From Planctomycetota bacterium (lineage in GTDB: Bacteria > Planctomycetota > UBA1135 > UBA2386), in the NCBI GenBank assembly GCA_020848735.1, contig JADLHO010000223.1, forward strand, positions 1 to 45,560: 45,560 bases of DNA. Reading direction: 5' to 3'. Below, one piece after another: positions 34,923-42,748 of this stretch. The first letter of the stretch is position 1, and every line of letters begins with the position of its first letter. The position numbers and the translations under genes are program-made. Below the pieces are notes generated by a model. The model was not told the DNA's origin and searched no databases. It saw nothing but the letters and a program-made list of their open reading frames with translations.

Positions 34923-37334
34923 TCAGCGACCCGTCGTCGCGCGCTCCGCTTCGTCGCGGAGCCCTTGCCAATGGCTGGACTGCGCCGCGTGACCCGCGCC
35001 TGGCTCCCGCTGCTCCCAGGCCTCATGGAGACGTGCGAGAGCCGCGGCCGCATCACGCCGCTCGGTCGCCGCTGCGTCGCGCTCGTCGAGGGCGGACCAG
35101 ACCCGCAGGAGCTCGGCCTCGGCCTCGGCATGGCGCCCCGCGTCCGACCAGAGCGCCGCGAGGTCGAGCGCGACGAGCTGGGCCCGACCCGCATTGCGGA
35201 GTTCGCGCTGGGCCGCGAGCGCCTGGCGGAAGAGGCGCTCGGCCTCGGCGATGTTTCCGGCGTCCCGTTCGGCCTTGCCGAGGGCCCAGGCCTCGCCGGC
35301 GCTCAGCACGTGCGTCTCGCCGACGAGCGCGGTGTTCATGGCGTGGCCGCTGCGCATCAGCGCCAACCCTTCTTCGCGACGTCCCTGCCTGAGGACGACC
35401 CCGCCGAGATTGAAGCGCGCCTGGCCGACGTCGAGGTGGGGGCGTTCGCCGTGGATCCGCAGGAGGATCTCGAGGCCGAGGGCGCCATTGCGCTCCGCCT
35501 CGGCGAAGCGTCCGGTCTCGGACTGGAGCAGGGCGATCGAGCCGAGCACGACGGCGACGTTCTCGTTCGCATCGCCGACGGCCTTTCGGTACAGCGCGAG
35601 CGACTCGAGGTGGCACGCCTCCGCGTCCGCGAAGCGCCGCTGCGCGCGCAGGACGAGCCCCAGGCTGTTGAGCGACTGGGCGAGGTTCACCGCACCGAAC
35701 TTGTCACCCGCCGCATGCCGTGCGCGGCGGACGCGGACGCACTCGCGCAGGCTCGCCTCGGCCTCGGCGAAGCGATTGCCCTGCCGTTGGGAGCGGGCGA
35801 GGTACTGCAGCGCTTCGGCGAGCTCGATGCTGTCGGGGCCGTAGACCTCGCGCCCCAGCGTCACGGCGACGGCGGAGTGCGTCTCCGCCATCTCGATGGC
35901 GCCGATCGAGGCGAGGAGCTCGCCGATCGCGACCCGGACCGCGTGCTCGACCTCGGGCCGATGGGGCGTCTTCTGGTCGAGCAGCTTGCGCGAGGCCTGT
36001 TCGACCGCCTCACGTACCGTCATGTCGGCGCGGCCGTCGATGAGCGTCGCATCGCCGCTGCGGAACACGCTGCGCATGAAGGCGACGACCTCCTTCTGGA
36101 TCGCGGACTCTTCGGCGGAGCGTTGCTCGGCGAATCGCGCCACATCGCGTTGCGTCGCGAGATCGATCGAGAGGTAGATCGCAGCGCCGAGCCCGAGGAG
36201 CAGGGCGAGGAGCAGGCCCGCGAGGGCCAGCGCGAGCTGCGGGCTGCGCTCGAGCCAACGCTGCCAGCGCAGCACGAGGCTCGCGGGCCGTGCGAGCACC
36301 GGCTCGTAGCCGAGGAAGCGCTCGAGGTCGTCGGCGAAGTCCGCGGCGCTGCGGTAGCGGCCCGCGGGATCGCGGTCCATCGCCTTGGCGATCACCGTGC
36401 TCAGGTCGCGCGGCACGTGCGCGGTGGCGCGCCCGAGCGGCGTCGCATCGCCGCTCTCGATGCGCCGCAGCACCTCGCCGGTCGAGGCGTCGGCGAAGGG
36501 GGACTTGCCGGCGAGCGCGCAGTACAGAGTGACGGCGAGCGCGTAGACGTCCGTCCACGGGCCGACCGCGTCGTGCTCGCCGCGCAGTTGCTCCGGCGCC
36601 GCGAAGGCAGCCGTTCCGAGGAACTCGCCGGTCGCCGTGTGCAGGCTGTTCTCGGCGTCGTGCACGAGGCTGAAGTCCGAGAGCACGGGCGAGCCGTCGG
36701 CGCGGAGCAACACGTTGCCCGGTTTGACGTCGCGGTGGACGAGACCGGCGGCGTGCACGACCTCGAGTGCGCGCGCGAGCTGCACCCCGAGCTGCGCCAC
36801 CGCGGTCACCGAGAGGCGCGGATCGCGGGCCGCGATCGCCGTCGCGAGCGTGGCGCCGTCGATCCACTCCATCGAGTACGCGCAGAGCTCGGTGCGGACG
36901 ATGACCTCGTGCACGGTGACGATGTGCGGGTGGCGCAGACGACCCAGTGCGCGCGCCTCCGTCGCGAAGCGCTCCCGCGAGCGGGCCGAGGCCACGAGCG
37001 CCGGTGCGAGGACCTTGAGCGCGACCGTGCGCGCGAGGCTCTCCTGGCGCGCCCGGTAGACGATGCCCATGCCGCCGCGCCCGAGCTCGGCCTGGATCGT
37101 GTAGCCGGCGATCTCCGGGAGGGCGGCATCCGTCGTGTCGGGGTCCGTGGTGACCGCGACCTCCCGGGCCAGCTCGAGCAGCGCCGCGGCGCGATCACGC
37201 AGGTGGGCGTGGTCGTGCAGGCGCTCCTCGAGTTCGAGCGGTGCGCCGGTCGCGCGGGCGCGGACCGCGAGTTCGAAGAACTCGTCGAGGAAGGCCTCGT
37301 CGTCGCTGTCGCTGTCGTGGTCGTGGTCGCTCAT
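34923..37334 (-). CDS. Ser/Thr protein kinase with TPR sensor domain
   Basis: An 803-residue Hanks-type kinase. The kinase domain spans about residues 77-341: glycine loop GRGGMGIVYRA (85-95), VAIK-type lysine K107, catalytic HRDVKPGNVLL (200-210) with D202 and N207, and APE at 246-248. The magnesium-binding DFG triad reads DFS (220-222), an uncommon change. A membrane helix (about 366-389) separates it from a C-terminal TPR region (about 430-790). With TPRs outside the membrane, it fits a receptor-kinase layout. A His/Asp-rich N-terminus starts the protein. It follows the ECF sigma gene by 94 bases, a pairing well known in planctomycetes. Confidence 0.92.
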   Translation of the reverse strand: MSDHDHDSDSDDEAFLDEFFELAVRARATGAPLELEERLHDHAHLRDRAAALLELAREVAVTTDPDTTDAALPEIAGYTIQAELGRGGMGIVYRARQESLARTVALKVLAPALVASARSRERFATEARALGRLRHPHIVTVHEVIVRTELCAYSMEWIDGATLATAIAARDPRLSVTAVAQLGVQLARALEVVHAAGLVHRDVKPGNVLLRADGSPVLSDFSLVHDAENSLHTATGEFLGTAAFAAPEQLRGEHDAVGPWTDVYALAVTLYCALAGKSPFADASTGEVLRRIESGDATPLGRATAHVPRDLSTVIAKAMDRDPAGRYRSAADFADDLERFLGYEPVLARPASLVLRWQRWLERSPQLALALAGLLLALLLGLGAAIYLSIDLATQRDVARFAEQRSAEESAIQKEVVAFMRSVFRSGDATLIDGRADMTVREAVEQASRKLLDQKTPHRPEVEHAVRVAIGELLASIGAIEMAETHSAVAVTLGREVYGPDSIELAEALQYLARSQRQGNRFAEAEASLRECVRVRRARHAAGDKFGAVNLAQSLNSLGLVLRAQRRFADAEACHLESLALYRKAVGDANENVAVVLGSIALLQSETGRFAEAERNGALGLEILLRIHGERPHLDVGQARFNLGGVVLRQGRREEGLALMRSGHAMNTALVGETHVLSAGEAWALGKAERDAGNIAEAERLFRQALAAQRELRNAGRAQLVALDLAALWSDAGRHAEAEAELLRVWSALDERDAAATERRDAAAALARLHEAWEQREPGAGHAAQSSHWQGLRDEAERATTGR

Positions 37335-37428
37335 CGCCCTGCTCGGCGATCACGGATCGCCCGAACGGGAGAACGGCAGGGCGCGTCCGAAGCGTCGCGA
37401 TCGCCGCGGATGTCCGGATCGCGCGGAC

Positions 37429-38061
37429 TCATGCCTCGCCCGCCGCGCCGGCCTCGCCAAGCGTCGTGGACCGCAGGAGCTCGCGCAGGCGGGACCGGTA
37501 GAGCTCTGCACCGCGTCGGAAGCGGTGGCGGACGGCCGACTCCCCGAGGCGCAGTCGCGCCGCGATCTCGTCGATCTGCAGCTCCTCGAAGAGCCGCAGA
37601 CGCACCGCCTCGCGCAGGTCGTCGGGCAGGGAGTCGAGGGCTTCCGCCATCTTCTCCGCCTGCTCCCTGGCCACCGCGATCCGCGAGGGGCTCGTGCTCG
37701 ACCAGGGCTCGGCCGCGTCGTTCGGCCGCGCGGACGAGTCGCTCGCCGGCGCCGTGACGAGCGGGCGCGTCTTCGATCGATCGCGCTTCTGCGCGTGCGC
37801 GTGGTCGCGCTGATCCGCGATGCAATGATCCGCGATCGTGATCAGCCAGCGCCGGAAGGCGGGAGCACCCGACCAGGTGAAACCCGAGCGCGCCTGCCAG
37901 GCCCGCAGCAGCGTCTCCTGCCAGACGTCCTCGGGGGCGAGGTGGCGCTGGAGTTCGGCGCCCATGCGGCTGCGGATCGCGACCAGCATCGAGGCTGGGT
38001 TCGTGGCGTCCACGGCCCGGCGCCAGACATCCGGATCTCCGGTGGCCAATCGTCGCGGCAT
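37429..38061 (-). CDS. ECF sigma factor paired with the Ser/Thr kinase
   Basis: A 210-residue ECF sigma factor. Region 2 is near residues 25-90 (LAPEDVWQETLLRAWQARSGF, then FRRWLITIADHCIADQ). Region 4 contains LPDDLREAVRLRLFEELQID and the recognition helix IAARLRLGESAVRHRFRRGAE. ATG 38061 is the start because longer frames run into the divergent aspS gene. No anti-sigma gene is adjacent; the kinase gene 94 bases downstream is the likely partner, as in planctomycete ECF-STK groups where phosphorylation is thought to control the sigma factor. Confidence 0.85.
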   Translation of the reverse strand: MPRRLATGDPDVWRRAVDATNPASMLVAIRSRMGAELQRHLAPEDVWQETLLRAWQARSGFTWSGAPAFRRWLITIADHCIADQRDHAHAQKRDRSKTRPLVTAPASDSSARPNDAAEPWSSTSPSRIAVAREQAEKMAEALDSLPDDLREAVRLRLFEELQIDEIAARLRLGESAVRHRFRRGAELYRSRLRELLRSTTLGEAGAAGEA

Positions 38062-38194
38062 GGGCGCGAGTCCATACCGCGTTTCCCGGCGGAGGCATAG
38101 TGCGGGCGGTGTTTGGTCCTGCCGACCGCCGTTGCCGCGCGCGTGGCGTCCCGCCGGGGCGACGGCTACAAGGGTCGCCCCGGAACTCGAGCCC

Positions 38195-39979
38195 ATGGCC
38201 TCCTGGCAACGCACGCATACCTGTGGCGCCCTGCGCGCCGATTCGATCGACGCCACCGTCACCTTGAACGGCTGGATCGAGAACCACCGTCACCACGGGG
38301 CCCTGCTCTTCGTCGACGTGCGTGATCGCCATGGCGTGACGCAGGTCGTCTTCCAGCAGGAGTACGACGAGGCGCTCTTCGAGCGCGCGCGGCGGCTCGG
38401 GGCGGAGGACGTGATCTCCGTGCGGGGACTCGTCGCGCGGCGCGAGAAGGCGAACGCCGAGCGTCCCACCGGGGAGATCGAGGTCCTGGCGCGCGAGCTC
38501 GTCGTGCTCGCCGAGGCCGAGCCGCCGCCGTTCGAGATCCTCGACGTCGCCGAGGCGAACGAGGAGCTGCGCATGCGCTACCGCTACCTCGACCTGCGGC
38601 GCCGGCCCCTGCAGAACGCGCTGGCGAAGCGCGCGGGCTTCGTCACGGCGATCCGCAACTTCCTGGCGAAGGAGGGCTTCCTCGACATCGAGACGCCGAT
38701 CCTGACCAAGAGCACGCCCGAGGGAGCGCGCGACTATCTCGTGCCGAGCCGGGTGAACCCCGGCGCGTTCTATGCGCTCCCGCAGAGCCCGCAGATCTTC
38801 AAGCAGCTCTGCATGGTCGCGGGCCTCGATCGCTACTACCAGATCGCGCGCTGCTTCCGCGACGAGGACCTGCGCGCGGATCGCCAGCCGGAGTTCACGC
38901 AGATCGATCTCGAGATGTCGTTCGTGGAGGAGCACGACGTCATCGCGATGGTCGAGGCGATGGTGATCGCCGGCTTCAAGGAGGGCTTCGGGATCGAGCT
39001 GCCGCGGCCCTTCCCGCGCTTCGACTTCGCCGAGGCGATGGAGCGCTACGGCTGCGACAAGCCGGACCTCCGCTTCGGCATGCTGCTCACCGACATCGGT
39101 GCGATCGCGAGCAAGAGCGAGTTCAAGGTCTTCCGCGGCGCCATCGAGGCGGGCGGCATCGTGAAGGGCATCTGTGCCAGCGGCGCGGCCGAGAAGTTCT
39201 CGCGCAAGGCCATCGACGAGCTCACCGCGTTCGTCAACGGTCTCGGCGCCAAGGGTCTCGCCTGGGCGAAGGTCACGGCGAACGGCGTCGAGGGTTCGAT
39301 CGCGAAGTTCTTCGAGGGTGAGAAGGGCAAGGAGCTCTGCGCCGCGATGAACGCCGTGCCGGGCGACCTCCTGCTCTTCGTCGCCGACCAGAAGAAGGTC
39401 GTGCACAAGGCGCTCGGCGATCTCCGCCTGAAGGTCGGCGGCATGCTCGGCCTCCGCGACCCGAAGGTCTTCCGCTGCTGCTGGGTGCTCAACTTCCCGA
39501 TGTTCGAATGGAACGAGGAGCACGGGCGCTGGCAGTTCGCGCACAACCCCTTCTCCGCCCCGGTCGACTGGGACATCGCGGACTTCAGCAGGGACACCGA
39601 GAAGATCCGCAGCCGCGCCTACGACTTCGTGATGAACGGCTGGGAGCTCGGCTCGGGGAGCATCCGCATCCACAAGCCGGCGCTGCAGAGCAAGGTCTTT
39701 CAGTTCCTCGGGATCTCGCCCGAGCAGCAGCGCGCGAACTTCGGCTTCCTCCTCGACTCGTACCGCTACGGCGGTCCGCCCCACGGCGGCATCGCGCTGG
39801 GGGTCGACCGGCTCGTCACGCTCGCGCTCGGCATGGACTCGATCCGCGACGTGATCGCCTTCCCGAAGACCGCGCGCGCGACCGATCCGATGAGCGATGC
39901 GCCGAGCGTCGTCGCCGAGGCGCAGCTCGCCGAGCTGAAGATCAAGAGCACGGCCCAAGCACCGGGAGCCGGCGCATGA
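38195..39979 (+). CDS. aspS: Aspartyl-tRNA synthetase, probably non-discriminating
   Basis: A 594-residue bacterial-type class II AspRS. The OB-fold anticodon domain (1-110), motif 2 (FRDEDLRADRQPEFTQID), the bacterial GAD insertion (about 290-420) and motif 3 (GGIALGVDRLV) are all present. In the anticodon loop, ENHRHHGALLF has H34 where discriminating enzymes have leucine (E. coli L30) and non-discriminating ones have histidine. This suggests it also charges tRNA-Asn, with GatCAB finishing the reaction. ATG 38195 starts a normal N-terminus. The stop overlaps the downstream lipoprotein gene by 4 bases. Confidence 0.95.
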   Translation: MASWQRTHTCGALRADSIDATVTLNGWIENHRHHGALLFVDVRDRHGVTQVVFQQEYDEALFERARRLGAEDVISVRGLVARREKANAERPTGEIEVLARELVVLAEAEPPPFEILDVAEANEELRMRYRYLDLRRRPLQNALAKRAGFVTAIRNFLAKEGFLDIETPILTKSTPEGARDYLVPSRVNPGAFYALPQSPQIFKQLCMVAGLDRYYQIARCFRDEDLRADRQPEFTQIDLEMSFVEEHDVIAMVEAMVIAGFKEGFGIELPRPFPRFDFAEAMERYGCDKPDLRFGMLLTDIGAIASKSEFKVFRGAIEAGGIVKGICASGAAEKFSRKAIDELTAFVNGLGAKGLAWAKVTANGVEGSIAKFFEGEKGKELCAAMNAVPGDLLLFVADQKKVVHKALGDLRLKVGGMLGLRDPKVFRCCWVLNFPMFEWNEEHGRWQFAHNPFSAPVDWDIADFSRDTEKIRSRAYDFVMNGWELGSGSIRIHKPALQSKVFQFLGISPEQQRANFGFLLDSYRYGGPPHGGIALGVDRLVTLALGMDSIRDVIAFPKTARATDPMSDAPSVVAEAQLAELKIKSTAQAPGAGA

Positions 39980-40623
39980 GGGCCCCCGGAGACAGCGCCG
40001 TCCTCCTCGTCGCGCTCGCGATGGGCGCGTGTCACTCGGCTCCGCCCGTCGTGCCCGCCGGGCCGGGACTCGTGACCTTCGACCGCCAGCCGCCGGAGGG
40101 GGCCACGACCTTCCCGCGACCGGAGTGGACCGTCGGCGATCGCTTCGTCTACCGCCACGGCGGGGAGCAGCGCGTCGCGGTGCGCGTCGCCGCCATCGAC
40201 GAGAAGGAGATCGCGCTCCTCGACGAGAGCGCCGGCGTGCGGAACGTGGTGGACCGCGACTTCGGCTACCTGCGCCTCGAGTCGCCGGAGGGCGAGGCCC
40301 TGACGCGATGGGATCCCGTCGACGCACGCTGCCATTGGCCGCTCTGGGTCGGCAAGCGTTGGGCGTGCCAGTACGTGCTGCGCGAGGACGGCGGAGCCCA
40401 GGTCCCGGTGCTCGTCGAATACCACTGCGATGCGCAGGAGAACGTCGAGGTGCCCGCGGGCCGTTACCAGGCGCTGCGCATCTGGCGACGCTCGCGGCCC
40501 TTGCTCGAGGGCGAGTGGCTCGATCGCACCGACGTCGCCTGGTATGCGCCCGAACTCGGGCAGGTGGTCAAGCGCCTCGAGGCCACGGTGCTCACCGAGC
40601 TCGAGGCCGTCCAGCGGCAGTGA
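39976..40623 (+). CDS. Putative lipoprotein downstream of aspS
   Basis: A 215-residue protein with a short hydrophobic leader and a lipobox-like end (VLLVALAMGACHSA), so probably lipid-anchored at Cys19. The mature part is beta-rich with repeated aromatic strands (WTVGDRFVYRHGGEQRVAVR, WPLWVGKRWACQYVL, VPAGRYQALRIWRRS). These resemble a lipocalin/LolA-like barrel, but no family is recognised. Its ATG overlaps the aspS stop by 4 bases, which implies coupling to a housekeeping gene but not a related role. A strong hairpin follows 31 bases after the stop. Confidence 0.65.
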   Translation: MRAPGDSAVLLVALAMGACHSAPPVVPAGPGLVTFDRQPPEGATTFPRPEWTVGDRFVYRHGGEQRVAVRVAAIDEKEIALLDESAGVRNVVDRDFGYLRLESPEGEALTRWDPVDARCHWPLWVGKRWACQYVLREDGGAQVPVLVEYHCDAQENVEVPAGRYQALRIWRRSRPLLEGEWLDRTDVAWYAPELGQVVKRLEATVLTELEAVQRQ

Positions 40624-40654
40624 GCCGCGTCCGCTTCGCAACGCCCGGAAACGA

Positions 40655-40694
40655 CCGCGGGGCGCATCCGACCGAAGTCGGGTGCGCCCCGCGG
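40655..40694. terminator. Bidirectional hairpin terminator
   Basis: An 18-base stem with a single G-T-type mismatch and a four-base CGAA loop (40673-40676) lies between the convergent lipoprotein and DUF3332-like genes, so it can serve both transcripts. No long T-run follows on either side, as is often the case in very GC-rich genomes. Confidence 0.75.
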
Positions 40695-40718
40695 TGCTTC
40701 AGAGCTTCTGTCGCTCTC

Positions 40719-41069
40719 TCAGTTGCCGCCGTCGATCTTCAGGAACTTGCCGTCGTCGCGGAGGAGGCTGCCCATCGAACGCTTGGCAGCGATCTCCTTG
40801 TGACGGAAGCCCGCGCCGCCCTCGCCGCCGAACGCGTCGTTGAGCCAGAAGGCGTACGCGTCGGTGACGAAGAAGTCGCCGATCGACGCGCCGAAGCGGG
40901 CGAACGGGATGACCGGGATGATCATGAGGACCGCGTTGAGCCAGGGGCTCTCGACGTAGATCTTCTGGTCCCAGTCGTCGACCGTCCGCATGAGCTGGTG
41001 CGGGCCGGAGGCGCAGCCGCCGAAGAGGAAGCAGGCCGTCAGGGAGAGTGCGATCGCAATCTTGCGCAT
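40719..41069 (-). CDS. DUF3332-like lipoprotein
   Basis: A 116-residue exported protein. The signal ends in a lipobox-like FLFGGC (Cys19). The mature part, HQLMRTVDDWDQKIYVESPW, then a hydrophobic LNAVLMIIPVIPFARFGASIGDFF and FWLNDAF, follows the pattern of the small DUF3332 family, whose role is unknown. ATG 41069 is the start. A good promoter lies upstream (TTGCTT-17-TAACCT, minus strand), giving a leader of about 60 bases. It is monocistronic and ends at the shared hairpin. Confidence 0.75.
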   Translation of the reverse strand: MRKIAIALSLTACFLFGGCASGPHQLMRTVDDWDQKIYVESPWLNAVLMIIPVIPFARFGASIGDFFVTDAYAFWLNDAFGGEGGAGFRHKEIAAKRSMGSLLRDDGKFLKIDGGN

Positions 41070-41137
41070 GGATTGATCCTTGGGGAGTTCCGGTGGTCGA
41101 TCCGTGGGGATCGTTCGCGAAGTCACCGTGGCGGCGG

Positions 41138-41166
41138 AGGTTAGTGGCCTTGCCGGTGGGAAGCAA
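41138..41166 (-). promoter_or_regulatory. Candidate promoter of the DUF3332-like gene
   Basis: On the minus strand TTGCTT (41161-41166) and TAACCT (41138-41143) are spaced by exactly 17 bases, a good match to a housekeeping promoter. The predicted start is about 60 bases before the ATG. Confidence 0.5.
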
Positions 41167-41204
41167 AGGTCGATCCCCGCGGCGCACGTCGCTACCTTGG
41201 CCGC

Positions 41205-41450
41205 GTGTCCAGCACAGCTCCTGAGCGGCGACCCGATCCCGGTGATGTGGCGCGCACCGAGCGCGGCCTGATCGGCTTCTACGCCTCGTGCACCGTCTTC
41301 GGCGTCGCGGCGTCGATCTCGGCGGTGATCTGGATCGTCTTCGCCGAGATCGACACGCTGGCGCCCGTCGCCTGGGGCTGCGCCGTGATCGCGTTGCTCG
41401 CGGCGTTCGCCACCTGGCACTACCTCGGCGTCATGCGCGCGGAGCGTTGA
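41205..41450 (+). CDS. Small two-helix membrane protein
   Basis: An 81-residue protein with two membrane helices (about residues 23-44 and 51-72) joined by a short acidic turn (FAEIDTLAP). No family was recognised. GTG 41205 is the only plausible start. A TACCTT hexamer (41193-41198) ends 6 bases before it, so the mRNA may be leaderless. Its 3' end overlaps the convergent gmhB-like gene by 20 bases. Confidence 0.6.
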   Translation: MSSTAPERRPDPGDVARTERGLIGFYASCTVFGVAASISAVIWIVFAEIDTLAPVAWGCAVIALLAAFATWHYLGVMRAER

Positions 41451-42054
41451 TCGAGCGCGCGGCGTCGTCGCGGGGCGGCCGGCCGGCGGCGAGGATGAAG
41501 CGCGCGGCGGCGGGCAGATCGTCGAGCACGGCCTCGGGCTCGCAGTGCAGTCGGGTGAGTTCCCGCAGCGACGCTTCGACCGGCTTCCCGCTGCGGACCA
41601 GGAGACGGCGCACGGGCTGCGCACGGGTCGCGAGGAGATCGCGGGCGGAGTCGCCGATCACCCAGGAGCCGTTCGGGGAGAGGTCGAGGAGGTCCATCGC
41701 CTGCCGCAGCAGGCCGTCGGCCGGCTTGCGGCACGCACAGGCCTGCACGTACGGATTCGGCCCCGCCGCGGGGTCGGGTTCCGGGAGGTGCGGACAGTGG
41801 AAGAAGGCATCGATCGCGCCGTCGAGGCGCGCCTGCAGCTCGGCGTGGATGCGCGCGAGCATGGCCTCGTCGAGGTAGCCCCGCGCGATGCCCGACTGGT
41901 TGGTGAGGACGACCAGGCGATAGCCGGCGTCGCGCAGGCTCCAGAGCGCATCGCGCACGCCCGCGAAGACCGCGAGCTCCTCGGGTCGACGGCAGAAGTC
42001 GCGCTCGACGTGGAGCGTGCCGTCGCGATCGAGGAAGACCGCGCGTTGCGTCAA
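41431..42054 (-). CDS. gmhB: GmhB-like heptose bisphosphate phosphatase
   Basis: A 207-residue HAD-family phosphatase resembling GmhB, which removes the 7-phosphate of D-glycero-D-manno-heptose 1,7-bisphosphate during LPS heptose synthesis. The nucleophile motif is FLDRDGTLH near residue 7. Motif II is VVLTNQSGIARG, the zinc site is CPHLP followed by CACRKP, and motif IV is VIGDSARDLLA. The start is TTG 42054, which overlaps the stop of the PEGA lipoprotein gene by 4 bases; no better start exists. The C-terminal about 40 residues extend beyond the usual end. Histidinol-phosphatase-like HADs are the main alternative. Confidence 0.85.
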   Translation of the reverse strand: MTQRAVFLDRDGTLHVERDFCRRPEELAVFAGVRDALWSLRDAGYRLVVLTNQSGIARGYLDEAMLARIHAELQARLDGAIDAFFHCPHLPEPDPAAGPNPYVQACACRKPADGLLRQAMDLLDLSPNGSWVIGDSARDLLATRAQPVRRLLVRSGKPVEASLRELTRLHCEPEAVLDDLPAAARFILAAGRPPRDDAARSINAPRA

Positions 42055-42551
42055 CGCGTGCCGTCGCCCTGGGCGGCGGCGTTGCTCGAAGCGCCCTCGT
42101 CGCCTGCCGCCGCGCCGCTGACCGGACCCGAGCCCGCGGGATGCAGCACCACGTGCAGCGAGTGCGGCACGTAGGTCCAGCTCACCGCGAAGGGCGTGAA
42201 CCAGTCGCCGAGCGTCCACCAGAAGGGGGCGTCGATCGCGCGCATGTCGGACCCGTCGACCCAGCGCGAGGTGTAGGCCTGCGTGTGGTGCACGACGCGC
42301 CGCGTCTCGTCGCCGAAGCCGCGCTTCTTCAGCGTGATCTCGTGGTCGCCGCCCATCAGGCCGCCGAGGTCGAGCTTGGTCGGGGTCGTGTGGCCGGTCG
42401 GGTCGCCGTCGACGAAGATCTCCGCGCCGGCGGGCTGGCTCGTGACCATCACGTGGGGGTCGCCGCCGAACCAGGTGCACGCCCCGAAGCCCGGCGCGAG
42501 CAGGACCACGAGTGCCGGGCCGACGGAGCGGCGTCGCGTGCGCGAGATCAT
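42051..42551 (-). CDS. PEGA-domain lipoprotein
   Basis: A 166-residue exported protein with a lipobox-like end (LLAPGFGACTW, Cys25). Residues 34-85 form a PEGA domain (VMVTSQPAGAEIFVDGDPTG, then GDHEITLKKRGF), a small beta domain often found on surface proteins. The rest contains an aromatic patch (APFWWTLGDWFTPFAVSWTY) and an Ala/Gly/Ser-rich tail. ATG 42551 is directly preceded by a TACCTA element (minus strand, 42556-42561), suggesting a leaderless transcript. It is coupled to gmhB by a 4-base overlap. Confidence 0.75.
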   Translation of the reverse strand: MISRTRRRSVGPALVVLLAPGFGACTWFGGDPHVMVTSQPAGAEIFVDGDPTGHTTPTKLDLGGLMGGDHEITLKKRGFGDETRRVVHHTQAYTSRWVDGSDMRAIDAPFWWTLGDWFTPFAVSWTYVPHSLHVVLHPAGSGPVSGAAAGDEGASSNAAAQGDGTR

Positions 42552-42638
42552 GGGGTAGGTATCGGCATCCTCCGCCCGCCGGGCAAGTCCGGCCTTCGGG
42601 AGCAGCGGCGGGGGGAACGCGCGGCGCGAAGTCCACCG

Positions 42639-42668
42639 TTGCCCGGCCGGACCGGAGCGCCTTACGAT
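42639..42668 (+). promoter_or_regulatory. Candidate promoter of the SH3-like gene
   Basis: TTGCCC (42639-42644) and TACGAT (42663-42668) are separated by 18 bases, about 80 bases upstream of the ATG at 42749. The match to a housekeeping promoter is moderate. Confidence 0.35.
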
Positions 42669-42748
42669 TCGGCCGGATCAGACCGGCGGAACGACGCGTT
42701 GCGACCGCGACGCGGGCGGACCTCGGGGCATTCTCCTTGGGAGCGTCG

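Noticed and set aside
34356..37757. 1133-codon plus-strand frame opposite the kinase and the FG-GAP gene
   Set aside because: Arg/Glu/Ala-rich shadow; the minus strand carries clear kinase, TPR and FG-GAP motifs.
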